Positions 43,691-53,172 are shown, counted from the stretch's first letter. The stretch: DNA of 64,000 nucleotides from CAIWHR01 sp963813415 (GCA_963813415.1 CAWEYW010000009.1:558001-622000), one strand, 5' to 3'. The notes: generated by a model not told the origin, from the letters alone. Made by a program: numbers and translations.

Positions 43691-44478
43691 GCACCCGCAG
43701 CGCAGCGACGGCCCGGCGATGGCTTGCGCCGATCATCACGGCCACGATGCTCGCGGCCATCGCCTGCATCGCGCTGTGGAGCAGCGAGGCCCTGGCGCAG
43801 GCGTCCGACCTGCCGCTTTTCAACAGCCGGCCGGCCGGCGGCGGCGCGCAGAGCTACTCGCTGCCGGTGCAGACGCTGCTGGTGCTGAGCGCGCTCGCGT
43901 TCCTGCCCGCGGTGCTGCTCCTGATGACCGCATTCACCCGGATCGTGATCGTGCTCTCGCTGCTCCGGCACGCGCTCGGCACGCAGGCCTCGCCGCCCAA
44001 CCAGGTGATCATCGGTCTCTCGCTCTTCCTGACGCTGTTCGTGATGGGGCCGGTCGCCGATCGCATCTACGACGACGCCTACCTGCCGTACACCCAGCAG
44101 AAGATCGGCTTCGACCAGGCGCTGGATCGCGCGCAGACGCCGCTGAAGGCGTTCATGCTGAAGCAGACGCGCGAGCCTGATCTCGCCCTCTTCTTCCGCC
44201 TCGCGCGCCAGGCACCGCCCAATTCGCGCGACGACATCCCGCTGCGGGTGCTCGTGCCCGCGTTCGTGACGAGCGAGCTCAAGACCGCGTTCCAGATCGG
44301 CTTCATGGTCTTCCTGCCGTTCCTGATCATCGACATGGTCGTCGCGAGCGTGCTCATGTCGATGGGCATGATGATGCTGTCGCCGGTGCTCATCTCGCTG
44401 CCGTTCAAGTTGATGCTGTTCGTGCTGGTGGACGGCTGGAACCTGCTCATCGGCTCACTGGTGGCGAGCTTCGGATGA
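43687..44478 (+). CDS. fliP: Flagellar export channel protein FliP
   Basis: A 263-residue protein. A cleavable signal peptide (about residues 1-37, ending near ALAQA) precedes four helices. Conserved stretches: LLLMTAFTRIVIVLSLLRHALG, NQVIIGLSLFLTLFVMGPV, and the C-terminal FVTSELKTAFQIGFMVFLPFLIIDMVVASVLMSMGMMMLSP. It forms the core of the export gate with FliQ and FliR. After it, gene spacing in the cluster breaks down because of a repeat-rich insert of about 210 bases. Confidence 0.96.
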   Translation: MSTRSAATARRWLAPIITATMLAAIACIALWSSEALAQASDLPLFNSRPAGGGAQSYSLPVQTLLVLSALAFLPAVLLLMTAFTRIVIVLSLLRHALGTQASPPNQVIIGLSLFLTLFVMGPVADRIYDDAYLPYTQQKIGFDQALDRAQTPLKAFMLKQTREPDLALFFRLARQAPPNSRDDIPLRVLVPAFVTSELKTAFQIGFMVFLPFLIIDMVVASVLMSMGMMMLSPVLISLPFKLMLFVLVDGWNLLIGSLVASFG

Positions 44479-44575
44479 TGACCATCGCGCACCTTTCCAT
44501 CGGACCGCCGCACGGGCGATCCCATTGTGGCGCGAAGGCCGAAGCCTCGCGTGCAAGGCAATACGGGCGAATGCG

Positions 44576-44685
44576 CGATTCCGGATTCCGAATACTCATT
44601 TCAGTTTCACGATTCCGGATTCCGAATTCCGAATTACAGAATCTCCTCCGATAACTGATTCCCGATACCCGATACCTGATACCTG
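44576..44685. repeat. Degenerate GATTCCGAAT/GATACC repeat between fliP and fliQ
   Basis: An 18-base unit CGATTCCGGATTCCGAAT occurs twice (44576-44593 and 44610-44627) and is followed by shorter direct repeats of GATACCtGATACC type up to 44685. The stretch is much richer in A and T than the rest. It ends four bases before the fliQ ATG, and no ribosome-binding sequence is left upstream of that start. It sits in an otherwise overlapping gene series. Confidence 0.85.
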
Positions 44686-44689
44686 ACGC

Positions 44690-44959
44690 ATGAATACCCA
44701 GGCCGTTCTCACCATCGCCCAACAGGCTCTCTTCGTGACGGTGCTCGTTTCCGCCCCGCTGCTCCTGACCGCCCTCGTCGTCGGTCTCGCCGTGAGCATC
44801 TTCCAGGCCGCCACGCAGATCAACGAGATGACGCTCTCGTTCATCCCGAAGCTGCTGGCGATCTTTGCCGCATTGCTGTTCGCCGGACCCTGGATGCTCG
44901 CCCAGCTCGTCGATTACGTGCAGCGCCTGTTCACCAGCATTCCCAGCGTGATCGGCTGA
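44690..44959 (+). CDS. fliQ: Flagellar export channel protein FliQ
   Basis: An 89-residue protein with two helices, of usual length. LLLTALVVGLAVSIFQAATQINEMTLSFIPKLLAIFAALLFAGPWML matches the family closely. It forms part of the FliPQR gate. The ATG has no Shine-Dalgarno sequence: a simple repeat occupies the upstream 110 bases. Translation may depend on reading through from fliP or on a leaderless-like mechanism; this is inferred. The next gene starts 28 bases later. Confidence 0.95.
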   Translation: MNTQAVLTIAQQALFVTVLVSAPLLLTALVVGLAVSIFQAATQINEMTLSFIPKLLAIFAALLFAGPWMLAQLVDYVQRLFTSIPSVIG

Positions 44960-44987
44960 GCGCAGGCCCGGCCGACCGGAAGCGCAC

Positions 44988-45749
44988 GTGTTCACCATCT
45001 CCGCCGCGGATCTCGACGTGGCGCTGGCCTCCTTCTTCTACCCGTTCTTCCGGATCCTGGCGCTCGCCTCGAGCGCGCCGATCTTTTCCCATGCCACCGT
45101 GCCGCGACCCGTGCGCATCGGCCTCGCGCTGCTCCTGACCGCGATCGTCGCACCCACGTTGCCCGCGGTGAGTCCCGTCTCGCCCTTCAGCGCCGACGGC
45201 GTACTGCTGATTGCCGTGCAGATCCTGATCGGCATCGCGATCGGTCTCGCGATGCAGATCGCCTTTGCGACCGTCACCCTCGCCGGCGATCTGATCGGAC
45301 TGCAGATGGGTCTGTCGTTCGCGGCGTTCATCGATCCGCAGAACTCGGAGCAGGCGCCTCTCGTCGGCAGCTTCCTGTCCATCGTGCTGATGCTGGTCTT
45401 TCTCGCCCTCAACGGCCACCTGCTCCTGATCGCCACCCTGGTGGACTCCTTCCAGGCGTTTCCGCTGGCACCCGATGCCGTGCGCGCCCTGGACGCGATG
45501 CGCCTGGTGCGCAATGGCGCCGACCTGTTCGCGTTCGGGCTGCAGATGGCGCTGCCGGTGATCGGCGCCATGCTGCTCACCAACATAACCCTCGGAATGC
45601 TGGCGCGGACTTCGCCGCAGCTCAACCTGCTGGCGGTGGGCTTTGCGGTGACGCTGAGCGTCGGCCTGCTCATGCTACTTCTGGAGCTGCCGTTGCTCGG
45701 GCCGGAATTCGAGACGGTGATCCAGCGCGGCCTGATGCCGTTCCGCTGA
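44988..45749 (+). CDS. fliR: Flagellar export channel protein FliR
   Basis: A 253-residue membrane protein with six helices. FFYPFFRILALASSAPIFSHATVPRPVRIGLALLLT and the central GLQMGLSFAAFIDPQNSEQAPLVGSFLSI match FliR closely. The start is GTG at 44988. It completes the FliPQR export gate and the fliL-R run. The region 45750-45841 after it holds no recognisable terminator. Confidence 0.95.
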   Translation: MFTISAADLDVALASFFYPFFRILALASSAPIFSHATVPRPVRIGLALLLTAIVAPTLPAVSPVSPFSADGVLLIAVQILIGIAIGLAMQIAFATVTLAGDLIGLQMGLSFAAFIDPQNSEQAPLVGSFLSIVLMLVFLALNGHLLLIATLVDSFQAFPLAPDAVRALDAMRLVRNGADLFAFGLQMALPVIGAMLLTNITLGMLARTSPQLNLLAVGFAVTLSVGLLMLLLELPLLGPEFETVIQRGLMPFR

Positions 45750-45841
45750 AGGCGCACGAGCACGACGATAGTGAAGCGCGCAGCCGCGAGGGCAGATGGG
45801 GCCGCGTAGCATGTACGGCTTTGCCTCACACCACCGACGCC

Positions 45842-46702
45842 ATGCCATCGACCGAATCCACCATGCGGCCCCGACATCTGCTCGGGCTCTCGGCGCATGG
45901 CTTCCACCGCGTCGCCTACTACGAATGGGGCGAGCCTGCCAATCCGCGTGTGGTCATCTGCGTGCACGGCCTGACGCGCAACGGCCGCGACTTCGACGCG
46001 CTTGCCCGCGCACTCGCGCCGACGCATCGCGTGCTCGCGGTCGACATGCCGGGGCGCGGTGAAAGCGACTGGCTGCGCGACCCGCTGGATTATGCCTTCC
46101 CGACCTATCTCGGCACGTTGACGGCGCTCATCGCCCGCAGCGGCGCCGATGCGATCGATTGGGTCGGGACGTCGATGGGTGGCCTGCTCGGCATGGTGAT
46201 GGCCGCGCAGCCCGACACGCCGGTGCGCCATCTGGTGGTGAACGACATCGGCCCGGCCATCGAGCCTGCGGCGTTGAGCCGCATCTCCGAGTACGTGGGG
46301 GCGACCCCGACGTTCGACTCGCTGGCCGATGCGATCGAACACATCCGGAAGGTGTCGGCGCCCTTCGGCAACCTCTCGGCGGAGCAATGGCACGCGCTCA
46401 CGCGCTCGTCGGTGGTGCAGCGTGACCAAGGACGCTGGCACCTGCGCTACGATCCTGCGATCGCAGTGCCGTTCAAGGCAGCGCCCGCCCCTCCCAACCT
46501 CTGGCCCGTGTGGGACGCGATTCGCTGCCCGACGCTGCTCCTGCGCGGCCGGGACTCCGATCTCCTCGCTCCCGCCACCGCGCAGGCGATGACGCAGCGC
46601 GGGCCGCGGCCGCAGCTGGTGGAGTTCGACGGCGTCGGTCACGCACCGGCGCTGCTCGATCCCGCGCAGATCGAGCCGATCGTCGCGTTCCTGCGCGGTT
46701 GA
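45842..46702 (+). CDS. Alpha/beta hydrolase
   Basis: A 286-residue protein of the alpha/beta-hydrolase fold. The oxyanion region is HGLTRNGRDF (about residues 45-54), the nucleophile elbow GTSMGG (about 110-115), the acid is probably Asp in RGRDSDLL (about 238), and the His lies in GVGHAPAL (about 266). Substrate cannot be predicted; relatives include esterases and epoxide or C-C hydrolases. An in-frame TTG at 45821 would add seven residues; I preferred the ATG. It lies outside the flagellar operon, with no visible functional link to it. Confidence 0.85.
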   Translation: MPSTESTMRPRHLLGLSAHGFHRVAYYEWGEPANPRVVICVHGLTRNGRDFDALARALAPTHRVLAVDMPGRGESDWLRDPLDYAFPTYLGTLTALIARSGADAIDWVGTSMGGLLGMVMAAQPDTPVRHLVVNDIGPAIEPAALSRISEYVGATPTFDSLADAIEHIRKVSAPFGNLSAEQWHALTRSSVVQRDQGRWHLRYDPAIAVPFKAAPAPPNLWPVWDAIRCPTLLLRGRDSDLLAPATAQAMTQRGPRPQLVEFDGVGHAPALLDPAQIEPIVAFLRG

Positions 46703-46834
46703 TGCGCGCACGCTCGTGCCCATTGTTGCATTTGTGCGATCGCGTCGGCGCGCGGACGCAGTTCGCAACGGGATGACACACGGGTCCACGGTGCATCGCT
46801 TAGAATCGACGCGACTCTCCGCCCGCGGGGCCCC

Positions 46835-48388
46835 ATGGCCTTGACCCTGAGCCTCCCCACTCTCGACGCACATCCCACGAATCCGCCGGAGACCCGCCCG
46901 GCGAAGGTTGCGGCGTGGCTCGAGTCGATCGCCCGGCGCGACGCCGCCGAGGCCGCCCGGGTGGCAGGCGACGCCCTGGCCGCGACCAACCGCGTCGCCA
47001 TGAACGAAAGCCGGCGCTACCAGCTCGCCGAGAACTACTGGACCATGGCGCACGACCTCTGGCCGCTGCTCGAGCGCCGTTTCGCGCACGTGTCGCATCC
47101 CCTGTCCGGCGAGGCGCTGGAAGCCGCCAAAGCAGCGCTGTCGCTGTCGCACGAGCTGTCGGTCGCGTACAAGCATCTGCTGACCCGCGACGCCGAGCGT
47201 CGCCTGGTGCTCGGCGGACCGCGCCATCTCGCGCCGCTGGTGCACCGGTGCCTGCAGAGCATGGTGCGCACGATCACCACGAGCTTCCTCGCGTATGCGC
47301 CGGTACCGCCCAAGACATGGCTCGACGCGCACCGTGTGTATGCGTTCGCACGCGACCGCTCGCTGCATCAGCAGCCGGCCGTGCGCCATCAGCCCGAGAG
47401 CACGCCCGAGCACATCTACGTGCAGGCGTTGCTGCTCGCCCTCGCCAACCCCTACGGCCTCGCGCCCGGGCAGCTCGGCACCGTGCTGCGGTATCTGCGT
47501 GAGAACGCGCACTGGGCGAAGCTCACCGACGTGCAACCGGTGCATCGCATGGCCAAGGCGGTGGCGATCATTCCCCTCGGCCACGATTTCCCGCCGTTCT
47601 CGGCCGCCAAGGGTGGCGCGATCGAAGGGCGCAAGCTCTTCCTGCTGACGTACGACCTCGCGTTTCAGATGCAGGAGCAGCTCCGCGCCCTGGAAGCCGG
47701 CGCCGAGCCTCCGTCGGGCGTCGGACACGACGCGGTATCGCGCGGCGACTACCTCGCCCTGGTGAAACGGCTCTTGCGGCAATGGGCCATTCCACCGGCC
47801 CGGCAGTTCAACCGCGTGCCCTCGCGCGCCCGCGTGAGTTCCTGCGCGGGACTCGAAAGCATCTGGCACTGCAGTCACGCCATGCACCAGGGCGGCCATG
47901 GCGCGGTCACGCCAACCGCCGCGGCGCAGCCGGCCCTGACGCGCTGCGAGGTCATCAATCACACGCCGGCCGGCTACGCGTTGCGCCAGCTCGGCGCAAA
48001 GGCGTCGCCGCTGCGCATCGGCGAGCTCGTGGCGATCGCCATCGAAGGTCGCGGCGCGCTGCAGGTCGCGATCCTGCGCTGGTTTCGCAACACGCTGCAG
48101 GGCAGCGCCCTCGAGTTCGGCTGCGAGCTCCTGTCCGAGGCTCCCGAAGCCGCGCGCGCAGCACCGGAAGGTGCCGCGCAGGGACCAGGCGTGCCGGTGC
48201 TCGTGCTTCCGCAGCAGGAGGACGACCCGGAGGCGCCGCCACCGCAGATCGTCGTGCCCGCCGATACCTTCCGCGTCGAGCAGGCGATCACGCTCGAGAG
48301 GCGCGGCGAGACCGGCTTCGCCGTGCTGACCAAGCTCGCCGAGCAGGGCCCCGGCTTCGAGCTCTACGATTTCATCGCGGTCGGCTGA
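46835..48388 (+). CDS. Uncharacterised protein with PilZ-like C-terminal region
   Basis: A 517-residue soluble protein. About 300 N-terminal residues are helical and unassigned. Around residue 330 come RQFNRVPSRARVSSC, then EVINHTPAGYALRQL about 45 residues later. An RxxxR motif followed by N-x-T-x-x-G resembles the c-di-GMP motifs of PilZ domains (RxxxR and [D/N]xSxxG), so it may be a nucleotide-responsive regulator. This is a pattern-level assignment only. Its position after flagellar genes is suggestive but separated by a hydrolase. The C-terminus ends with a beta-rich segment. Confidence 0.6.
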   Translation: MALTLSLPTLDAHPTNPPETRPAKVAAWLESIARRDAAEAARVAGDALAATNRVAMNESRRYQLAENYWTMAHDLWPLLERRFAHVSHPLSGEALEAAKAALSLSHELSVAYKHLLTRDAERRLVLGGPRHLAPLVHRCLQSMVRTITTSFLAYAPVPPKTWLDAHRVYAFARDRSLHQQPAVRHQPESTPEHIYVQALLLALANPYGLAPGQLGTVLRYLRENAHWAKLTDVQPVHRMAKAVAIIPLGHDFPPFSAAKGGAIEGRKLFLLTYDLAFQMQEQLRALEAGAEPPSGVGHDAVSRGDYLALVKRLLRQWAIPPARQFNRVPSRARVSSCAGLESIWHCSHAMHQGGHGAVTPTAAAQPALTRCEVINHTPAGYALRQLGAKASPLRIGELVAIAIEGRGALQVAILRWFRNTLQGSALEFGCELLSEAPEAARAAPEGAAQGPGVPVLVLPQQEDDPEAPPPQIVVPADTFRVEQAITLERRGETGFAVLTKLAEQGPGFELYDFIAVG

Positions 48389-48405
48389 CCGCATCCGGCT
48401 GCGAC

Positions 48406-48762
48406 GTGCCAACCCTGCGCGCGGCGCTACGCGTGGCGAACGCAGCGGTGCTCGCCCTGCTGCTCTGGCAACTCCTGTGGGAATTGTGGCTCGCACCGCT
48501 GCGCGCCGGCGGGTCCTGGCTTGCCCTGAAGGCCGTTCCGCTCGCGCTGCTGCTGCCGGGCCTCGCGCGGGGCCATCCACGTACGCGGACTGTCGCGGCA
48601 CTGGTGCTGCTGCTCTACTTCACCGAGGCAGTGGTGCGGGTGGGGTCCGAGCGCGGCCGCTCGGCATGGGTCGCAGGCATCGCCGCGCTGCTGGCGGTGC
48701 TGGCGTTCGTCGCGCTGTTCCTCGCCTATCGCGCCGAGCGGGCCGCGCGGCCGCGTGCGTGA
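48406..48762 (+). CDS. DUF2069 family membrane protein
   Basis: A 118-residue protein with four membrane helices. LLLWQLLWELWLAPLRAGGSWLALKAVPLALLLPGLARG matches the DUF2069 pattern: Trp-rich first helix, then an LKxxPL motif, YFTEAVVR and a C-terminal helix with a basic tail. Function is unknown. The start is GTG at 48406, 17 bases after the upstream gene, with no alternative ATG. It faces ispH with a 4-base gap, so any terminator must lie inside the coding sequence. Confidence 0.8.
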   Translation: MPTLRAALRVANAAVLALLLWQLLWELWLAPLRAGGSWLALKAVPLALLLPGLARGHPRTRTVAALVLLLYFTEAVVRVGSERGRSAWVAGIAALLAVLAFVALFLAYRAERAARPRA

Positions 48763-48766
48763 GGCG

Positions 48767-49726
48767 TCAGCGCGACGGCGATCGCGTGCCGTCGCGTGCC
48801 GCTCCTGCGGCAAGGGTCTTGGGCAGCGCAAAGACGACGTGCTCGGGCGCGCCGTGCTGTTCGACGATGCTGGTCGCCCCGAGAGTACGCAACCGGTCGA
48901 TCACCTCGCGCACCAGCACCTCCGGCGCCGATGCGCCTGCCGTGACGCCGACGCGGCTGCAACCGGCGAGCCATGCGGGCTGGAGTTGATCAGCGCGATC
49001 CACCATGTAGGCCGGCGTGCCGCGGTTGGCGGCGACTTCGCGCAGCCGATTGGAGTTCGAGCTGTTCGGACTGCCGACGACGATCACCACGTCGACCTGC
49101 GGCGCCAGAACCTTCACCGCGTCCTGCCGGTTCTGGGTGGCGTAGCAGATGTCGTCCTTCTTCGGACCGGTGATCGAGGGGAAACGCGTGCGCAGCGCCT
49201 CGACGATCTCCGCGGCATCGTCGACGGAAAGGGTCGTCTGCGTCACGTAGGCGAGGTTCGCCGGATCGCCGACCTGCAATGCCGCGACGTCGGCCAGCGA
49301 TTCGACCAGATGGATGCGGCCCTGCACCTGCCCCATGGTGCCTTCGACCTCGGGGTGCCCCGCGTGGCCGATCATGACGATCTCGCGGCCCTGCTCGTGC
49401 ATCTTGCCGATCTCGACGTGCACCTTGGTGACGAGTGGACAGGTGGCGTCGAACACGCGCAGGCCGCGTGCGTCGGCCTCTGCGCGCACGGACCGGGCCA
49501 CGCCGTGCGCCGAAAACACCACGGTCGCGCCCGCGGGCACTTCGTCCAGGTCTTCGACGAACACCGCACCCTTGGACTTCAGGTCCTCGACCACGAAGCG
49601 GTTGTGGACCACCTCGTGGCGCACGTAGATCGGCGCCCCGAACTGCGCAAGCGCTTCCTCGACGATGGCGATCGCACGATCCACACCCGCACAGAAGCCG
49701 CGGGGATTCGCCAGCAGGACATCCAT
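48767..49726 (-). CDS. ispH: 4-hydroxy-3-methylbut-2-enyl diphosphate reductase IspH
   Basis: A 319-residue iron-sulfur enzyme that makes IPP and DMAPP, the last step of the MEP pathway. The three cluster cysteines are visible in NPRGFCAGVDRAI (residue 12), FDATCPLVTKVH (about 94) and DDICYATQNRQ (about 195). Substrate motifs HEVVHN and SSNSNRL are intact. Its product feeds undecaprenyl phosphate and thus glycan synthesis. The start lies against the lspA stop, so the two are coupled. Confidence 0.96.
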   Translation of the reverse strand: MDVLLANPRGFCAGVDRAIAIVEEALAQFGAPIYVRHEVVHNRFVVEDLKSKGAVFVEDLDEVPAGATVVFSAHGVARSVRAEADARGLRVFDATCPLVTKVHVEIGKMHEQGREIVMIGHAGHPEVEGTMGQVQGRIHLVESLADVAALQVGDPANLAYVTQTTLSVDDAAEIVEALRTRFPSITGPKKDDICYATQNRQDAVKVLAPQVDVVIVVGSPNSSNSNRLREVAANRGTPAYMVDRADQLQPAWLAGCSRVGVTAGASAPEVLVREVIDRLRTLGATSIVEQHGAPEHVVFALPKTLAAGAARDGTRSPSR

Positions 49727-50289
49727 CACATTCCTTTGGGTTCGTCGGTTCGTCCGACCGGTTCGGCCGCCCCGGACCGGGGCCGGCGCTGGCGGAAGCT
49801 GTCGAGGATCAGCAATGCAGCGCCCGCGGTGATCGCGCTGTCCGCGACATTGAACGCGGGGTAATACCAGTCGCGCCAGTGGAAGAGCAGGAAGTCGACG
49901 ACCGCGCCGACGGTCAGCCGATCCCACAGGTTGCCCAGCGCGCCGCCCAGGATCAGCGCCAGCCCCAGGCAGTACCAGCGATCGCCACCGCGGCGCAGGA
50001 GCCACACGATCAATGCCGTCGCGCCAGCGGCGATCGCCGCAAACAGCCAGCGCTGCCAGCCGGACGCGCCCGCGAGAAAGCTGAATGCCGCGCCCGTGTT
50101 GAAGCTCAGCACCAGCGTGAAGAACGATGTCAGCACCTTGAACTCGCCGGGCCGGAACGCCGCGAGAATCGCCAGCTTCGAGAGCTGGTCGGCCAGGATG
50201 ACCGCCAGGCTCACCAGAAGCCAGGCCGCCCACCGGCGCGTGTCCGGCGAGCCGACGGGCGCGGCACGGGCGTCGGCCGAAACGTTCAC
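49726..50289 (-). CDS. lspA: Lipoprotein signal peptidase LspA
   Basis: A 187-residue aspartic protease of the inner membrane with four helices. Catalytic aspartates are in LGNLWDRL and FNVADSAI (about residues 124 and 152). Other hallmarks are DQLSKLAI and FNTGAAFSFL. It cleaves prolipoproteins after lipid modification. The start is a GTG overlapping the ileS stop (GTGA). The 25-residue C-terminal tail is hydrophilic. Confidence 0.95.
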   Translation of the reverse strand: MNVSADARAAPVGSPDTRRWAAWLLVSLAVILADQLSKLAILAAFRPGEFKVLTSFFTLVLSFNTGAAFSFLAGASGWQRWLFAAIAAGATALIVWLLRRGGDRWYCLGLALILGGALGNLWDRLTVGAVVDFLLFHWRDWYYPAFNVADSAITAGAALLILDSFRQRRPRSGAAEPVGRTDEPKGM

Positions 50290-53135
50290 GCGTACACCCG
50301 TGGCTCGCCGTTGCCGAACAGGTTGGCGCGGCAGCGTCCGCACAGCGCCGAATGGGCGGGATCGGTGCCGACGTCGGCGCGGTAGTGCCAGCAGCGCTCG
50401 CACTTCACATAGGTGCTCGGCGTGACGCGCACTGCAAGCGCATCGCCGCGCCGAACGCTCGCCGCCGATGTGATGAACACGAAGCGCAGATCGTCGCCCA
50501 GGCTCGCCAGCGGCTCGTAATCGGCATCGGGTGCCGTCACCTCCACCTCCGCCTGCAGCGACGAGCCGATGGCCCCGGCCGCACGCACCGTCTCGAGTTC
50601 CTTCAGCACGACGGCGCGGACCGCGAGAATGCGGCCCCACTTGGCGAGCAGCCGATCCTCGTCCTCGACGCCGGGCAATGCATCGATCCACGTATGGCAG
50701 AAAATCGACGCGTCGCCGGGATGAACGAGGCGCCACGCTTCTTCGGCGGTGAACGACAGCACGGGTGCCATGAGCTTCAGCAGCGCGTCGGCGATGTGCC
50801 ATAGCGCCGTCTGCGCCGAGCGTCGTGCAACGCTCGTCTTCGCGGTCGTGTACAGCCGGTCCTTCAGCACGTCGAGATAGAACCCGCCGAGATCCTCCGA
50901 GCAGTACGTCTGCAAGCGTTGCACCAGCAGGTGGAACTCGAAGCGCTCGTAATCGCCGCGCACCGCAGCCGTCATCCGCCGCGCGGCGGCGATCGCATAG
51001 CGGTCGACCTCGAGCAGATCACCGACCGGCAGCGCATCGCGGGCGACGTCGAAATCAGCGGTGTTGGCGAGCAGGAAGCGCAGCGTGTTGCGGATGCGCC
51101 GATAGCTGTCGACGACGCGCTTCAGGATCTCGTCGGAGATCAGGAGATCGCCGGAATAGTCGGTTGCCGCCACCCACAGGCGCAGGATCTCGGCGCCGAG
51201 CGTGTCGGCGATCTTCTGCGGCGCGATGACGTTGCCCTTCGACTTCGACATCTTGCGGCCCTCGCCATCCAGGGCGAAGCCGTGCGTGAGCAGCGCCCGG
51301 TACGGCGGCACGCCGTTGAGCATGCACGACACGAGCAGCGAGGAGTGGAACCACCCGCGGTGCTGGTCGGAGCCTTCGAGGTAGAGGTCCGCGGGAAAAC
51401 CGGTCTCCCCGGGATGCGAGCCGGCGCCGGTCTCACGTCCCTGCGGCCCGCCGAGCACCGTCTGGTGCGTCGAGCCCGAGTCGAACCACACGTCGAGCGT
51501 GTCCTTGATCTTGTCGTACTGGGCGAGGTCGTCGCCGATGAGGCTTTCGGGATCGAGCGTCTGCCAGGCTTCGATACCGCCCTGCTCCACGCGTTTGGCG
51601 ACCTCCTCGAGGATCTCCAGCGTGCGCGGATGCAGAGCGCCCGTCTCACGATGCACGAAGAATGGCATCGGCACGCCCCATTGGCGCTGCCGCGACAGGG
51701 TCCAGTCGGGCCGGTTGGCGATCATCGCCGCGAGCCGGGCCTTGCCCCACGACGGATAGAAGCGCGTGGCTTCGATGCCGAGCAGCGCAAGGGTGCGCAG
51801 GGTCTGCGCCGGACGGTGCCCGCGCCAGCCCTCCACCTCGTCCATCGCCGCGAACCACTGCGTCGTGGCGCGGTAGATGATCGGCGTCTTGTGACGCCAG
51901 CAATGCATGTAGCTGTGGGTGAATTTCTCGCTGTGCAGCAGTGCATTCACCTCCCGCAGCTTGGCGACGATCTGCGGATTCGCGTCCCAGATCTTCTCGC
52001 CGCCAAAGAAAGGCAGTGATCCGGCGTAGCGGCCGTCGCCCTGCACGGGATTGAGGATGTCCTCGTCGCGCATCCCGTAGCGCCGGCAGGAGATGAAGTC
52101 CTCGACGCCATAGGCCGGGGAACTGTGCACGATGCCGGTGCCCTGGTCGAGGGTGACGTAATCGCCGAGGAACACGGGCGCCGCGCGGTCGTAGAACGGA
52201 TGCCTGAAGCGGATGCGCTCGAGCGCGAGCCCCTTCGTGGTGGCGATGACTTGCCCGGTGAGGTGATAGCGCGACAGGCACGCATCGACGAGTTCGCGCG
52301 CGAGCACGAGCTGGCCGCGCGGCGTGGCAACGAGCGCGTACTCGAACTCGGGATGCGCGTTGAGGGCCTGGTTGGCGGGAATGGTCCATGGCGTGGTGGT
52401 CCAGATCACGGCCATCGCCGGACCGGCAGGCAAGGCGGCCAGGCCGAATGCCTGCGCGAGCTTGTCGCGGTCGGCTTCGTCGATCTGGAAGGCGACATCG
52501 ATCGCGATGTCGTCGCGGTCCTCGTACTCGACCTCGGCTTCGGCGAGCGCACTGCCGCAATCGAAGCACCAGTTGACCGGCTTCAACCCGCGATAGACAT
52601 AGCCCTTGTCGAGAATACGTCCGAGGGTGCGGATCTCATCGGCCTCGTTGCGGAAATCCATGGTGCGGTACGGGTGATCCCAGTCACCCAGCACGCCGAG
52701 GCGCTTGAAGCCGACCTTCTGCCGCTCGATCTGCTCCGCGGCATAGGCTCGCGCGAGACGCTGCGTCTCCTCGACGGCGATGTGCTTGCCGTACGTCTTG
52801 TCGATCTGCACCTCGATGGGCATGCCGTGGCAATCCCAGCCGGGCACGTACGGCGCATCGAAGCCGGCGAGCGCCTTGCTCTTGACGACGATGTCCTTGA
52901 GGATCTTGTTCACCGCGTGGCCGAGATGAATGTCGGCATTGGCGTACGGCGGACCATCGTGCAGGACGTAGCGCGGCCGCCCGGCCGATGCGGCTCGGAT
53001 CGCCTGGTAGACCTTGCGCTCCTGCCACTCCTTCACCCACCCCGGTTCGCGTTTGGCGAGATCGCCGCGCATCGGGAATGCAGTGTCCGGCAGGTTCAGC
53101 GTGGACTTGTAATCGTTCTTCGGTGCAGCGGACAT
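50286..53135 (-). CDS. ileS: Isoleucyl-tRNA synthetase
   Basis: A 949-residue class I synthetase, full length. HLGH (HIGH motif) is in YANADIHLGHAVNKILKDI at about residue 70, and KMSKSKGN near residue 615. The CP1 editing domain lies between them, with TTPWTIPANQ. A C-terminal zinc site uses CERCWHYR and CGRCRANLFG. It charges tRNA-Ile. The order ribF-ileS-lspA-ispH is widespread in Proteobacteria. The start is 37 bases downstream of ribF. Confidence 0.97.
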   Translation of the reverse strand: MSAAPKNDYKSTLNLPDTAFPMRGDLAKREPGWVKEWQERKVYQAIRAASAGRPRYVLHDGPPYANADIHLGHAVNKILKDIVVKSKALAGFDAPYVPGWDCHGMPIEVQIDKTYGKHIAVEETQRLARAYAAEQIERQKVGFKRLGVLGDWDHPYRTMDFRNEADEIRTLGRILDKGYVYRGLKPVNWCFDCGSALAEAEVEYEDRDDIAIDVAFQIDEADRDKLAQAFGLAALPAGPAMAVIWTTTPWTIPANQALNAHPEFEYALVATPRGQLVLARELVDACLSRYHLTGQVIATTKGLALERIRFRHPFYDRAAPVFLGDYVTLDQGTGIVHSSPAYGVEDFISCRRYGMRDEDILNPVQGDGRYAGSLPFFGGEKIWDANPQIVAKLREVNALLHSEKFTHSYMHCWRHKTPIIYRATTQWFAAMDEVEGWRGHRPAQTLRTLALLGIEATRFYPSWGKARLAAMIANRPDWTLSRQRQWGVPMPFFVHRETGALHPRTLEILEEVAKRVEQGGIEAWQTLDPESLIGDDLAQYDKIKDTLDVWFDSGSTHQTVLGGPQGRETGAGSHPGETGFPADLYLEGSDQHRGWFHSSLLVSCMLNGVPPYRALLTHGFALDGEGRKMSKSKGNVIAPQKIADTLGAEILRLWVAATDYSGDLLISDEILKRVVDSYRRIRNTLRFLLANTADFDVARDALPVGDLLEVDRYAIAAARRMTAAVRGDYERFEFHLLVQRLQTYCSEDLGGFYLDVLKDRLYTTAKTSVARRSAQTALWHIADALLKLMAPVLSFTAEEAWRLVHPGDASIFCHTWIDALPGVEDEDRLLAKWGRILAVRAVVLKELETVRAAGAIGSSLQAEVEVTAPDADYEPLASLGDDLRFVFITSAASVRRGDALAVRVTPSTYVKCERCWHYRADVGTDPAHSALCGRCRANLFGNGEPRVYA

Positions 53136-53172
53136 CGTGACGGCCGGTGAATGAAAAGGGATGGGCCGGCGG

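Noticed and set aside
45038..48601. Very long open frame (over 1100 codons) on the minus strand across fliR and the following genes
   Set aside because: It lies opposite well-recognised genes, is Arg/Ala/His-rich and has no domain. Long antisense frames are expected in such GC-rich DNA.
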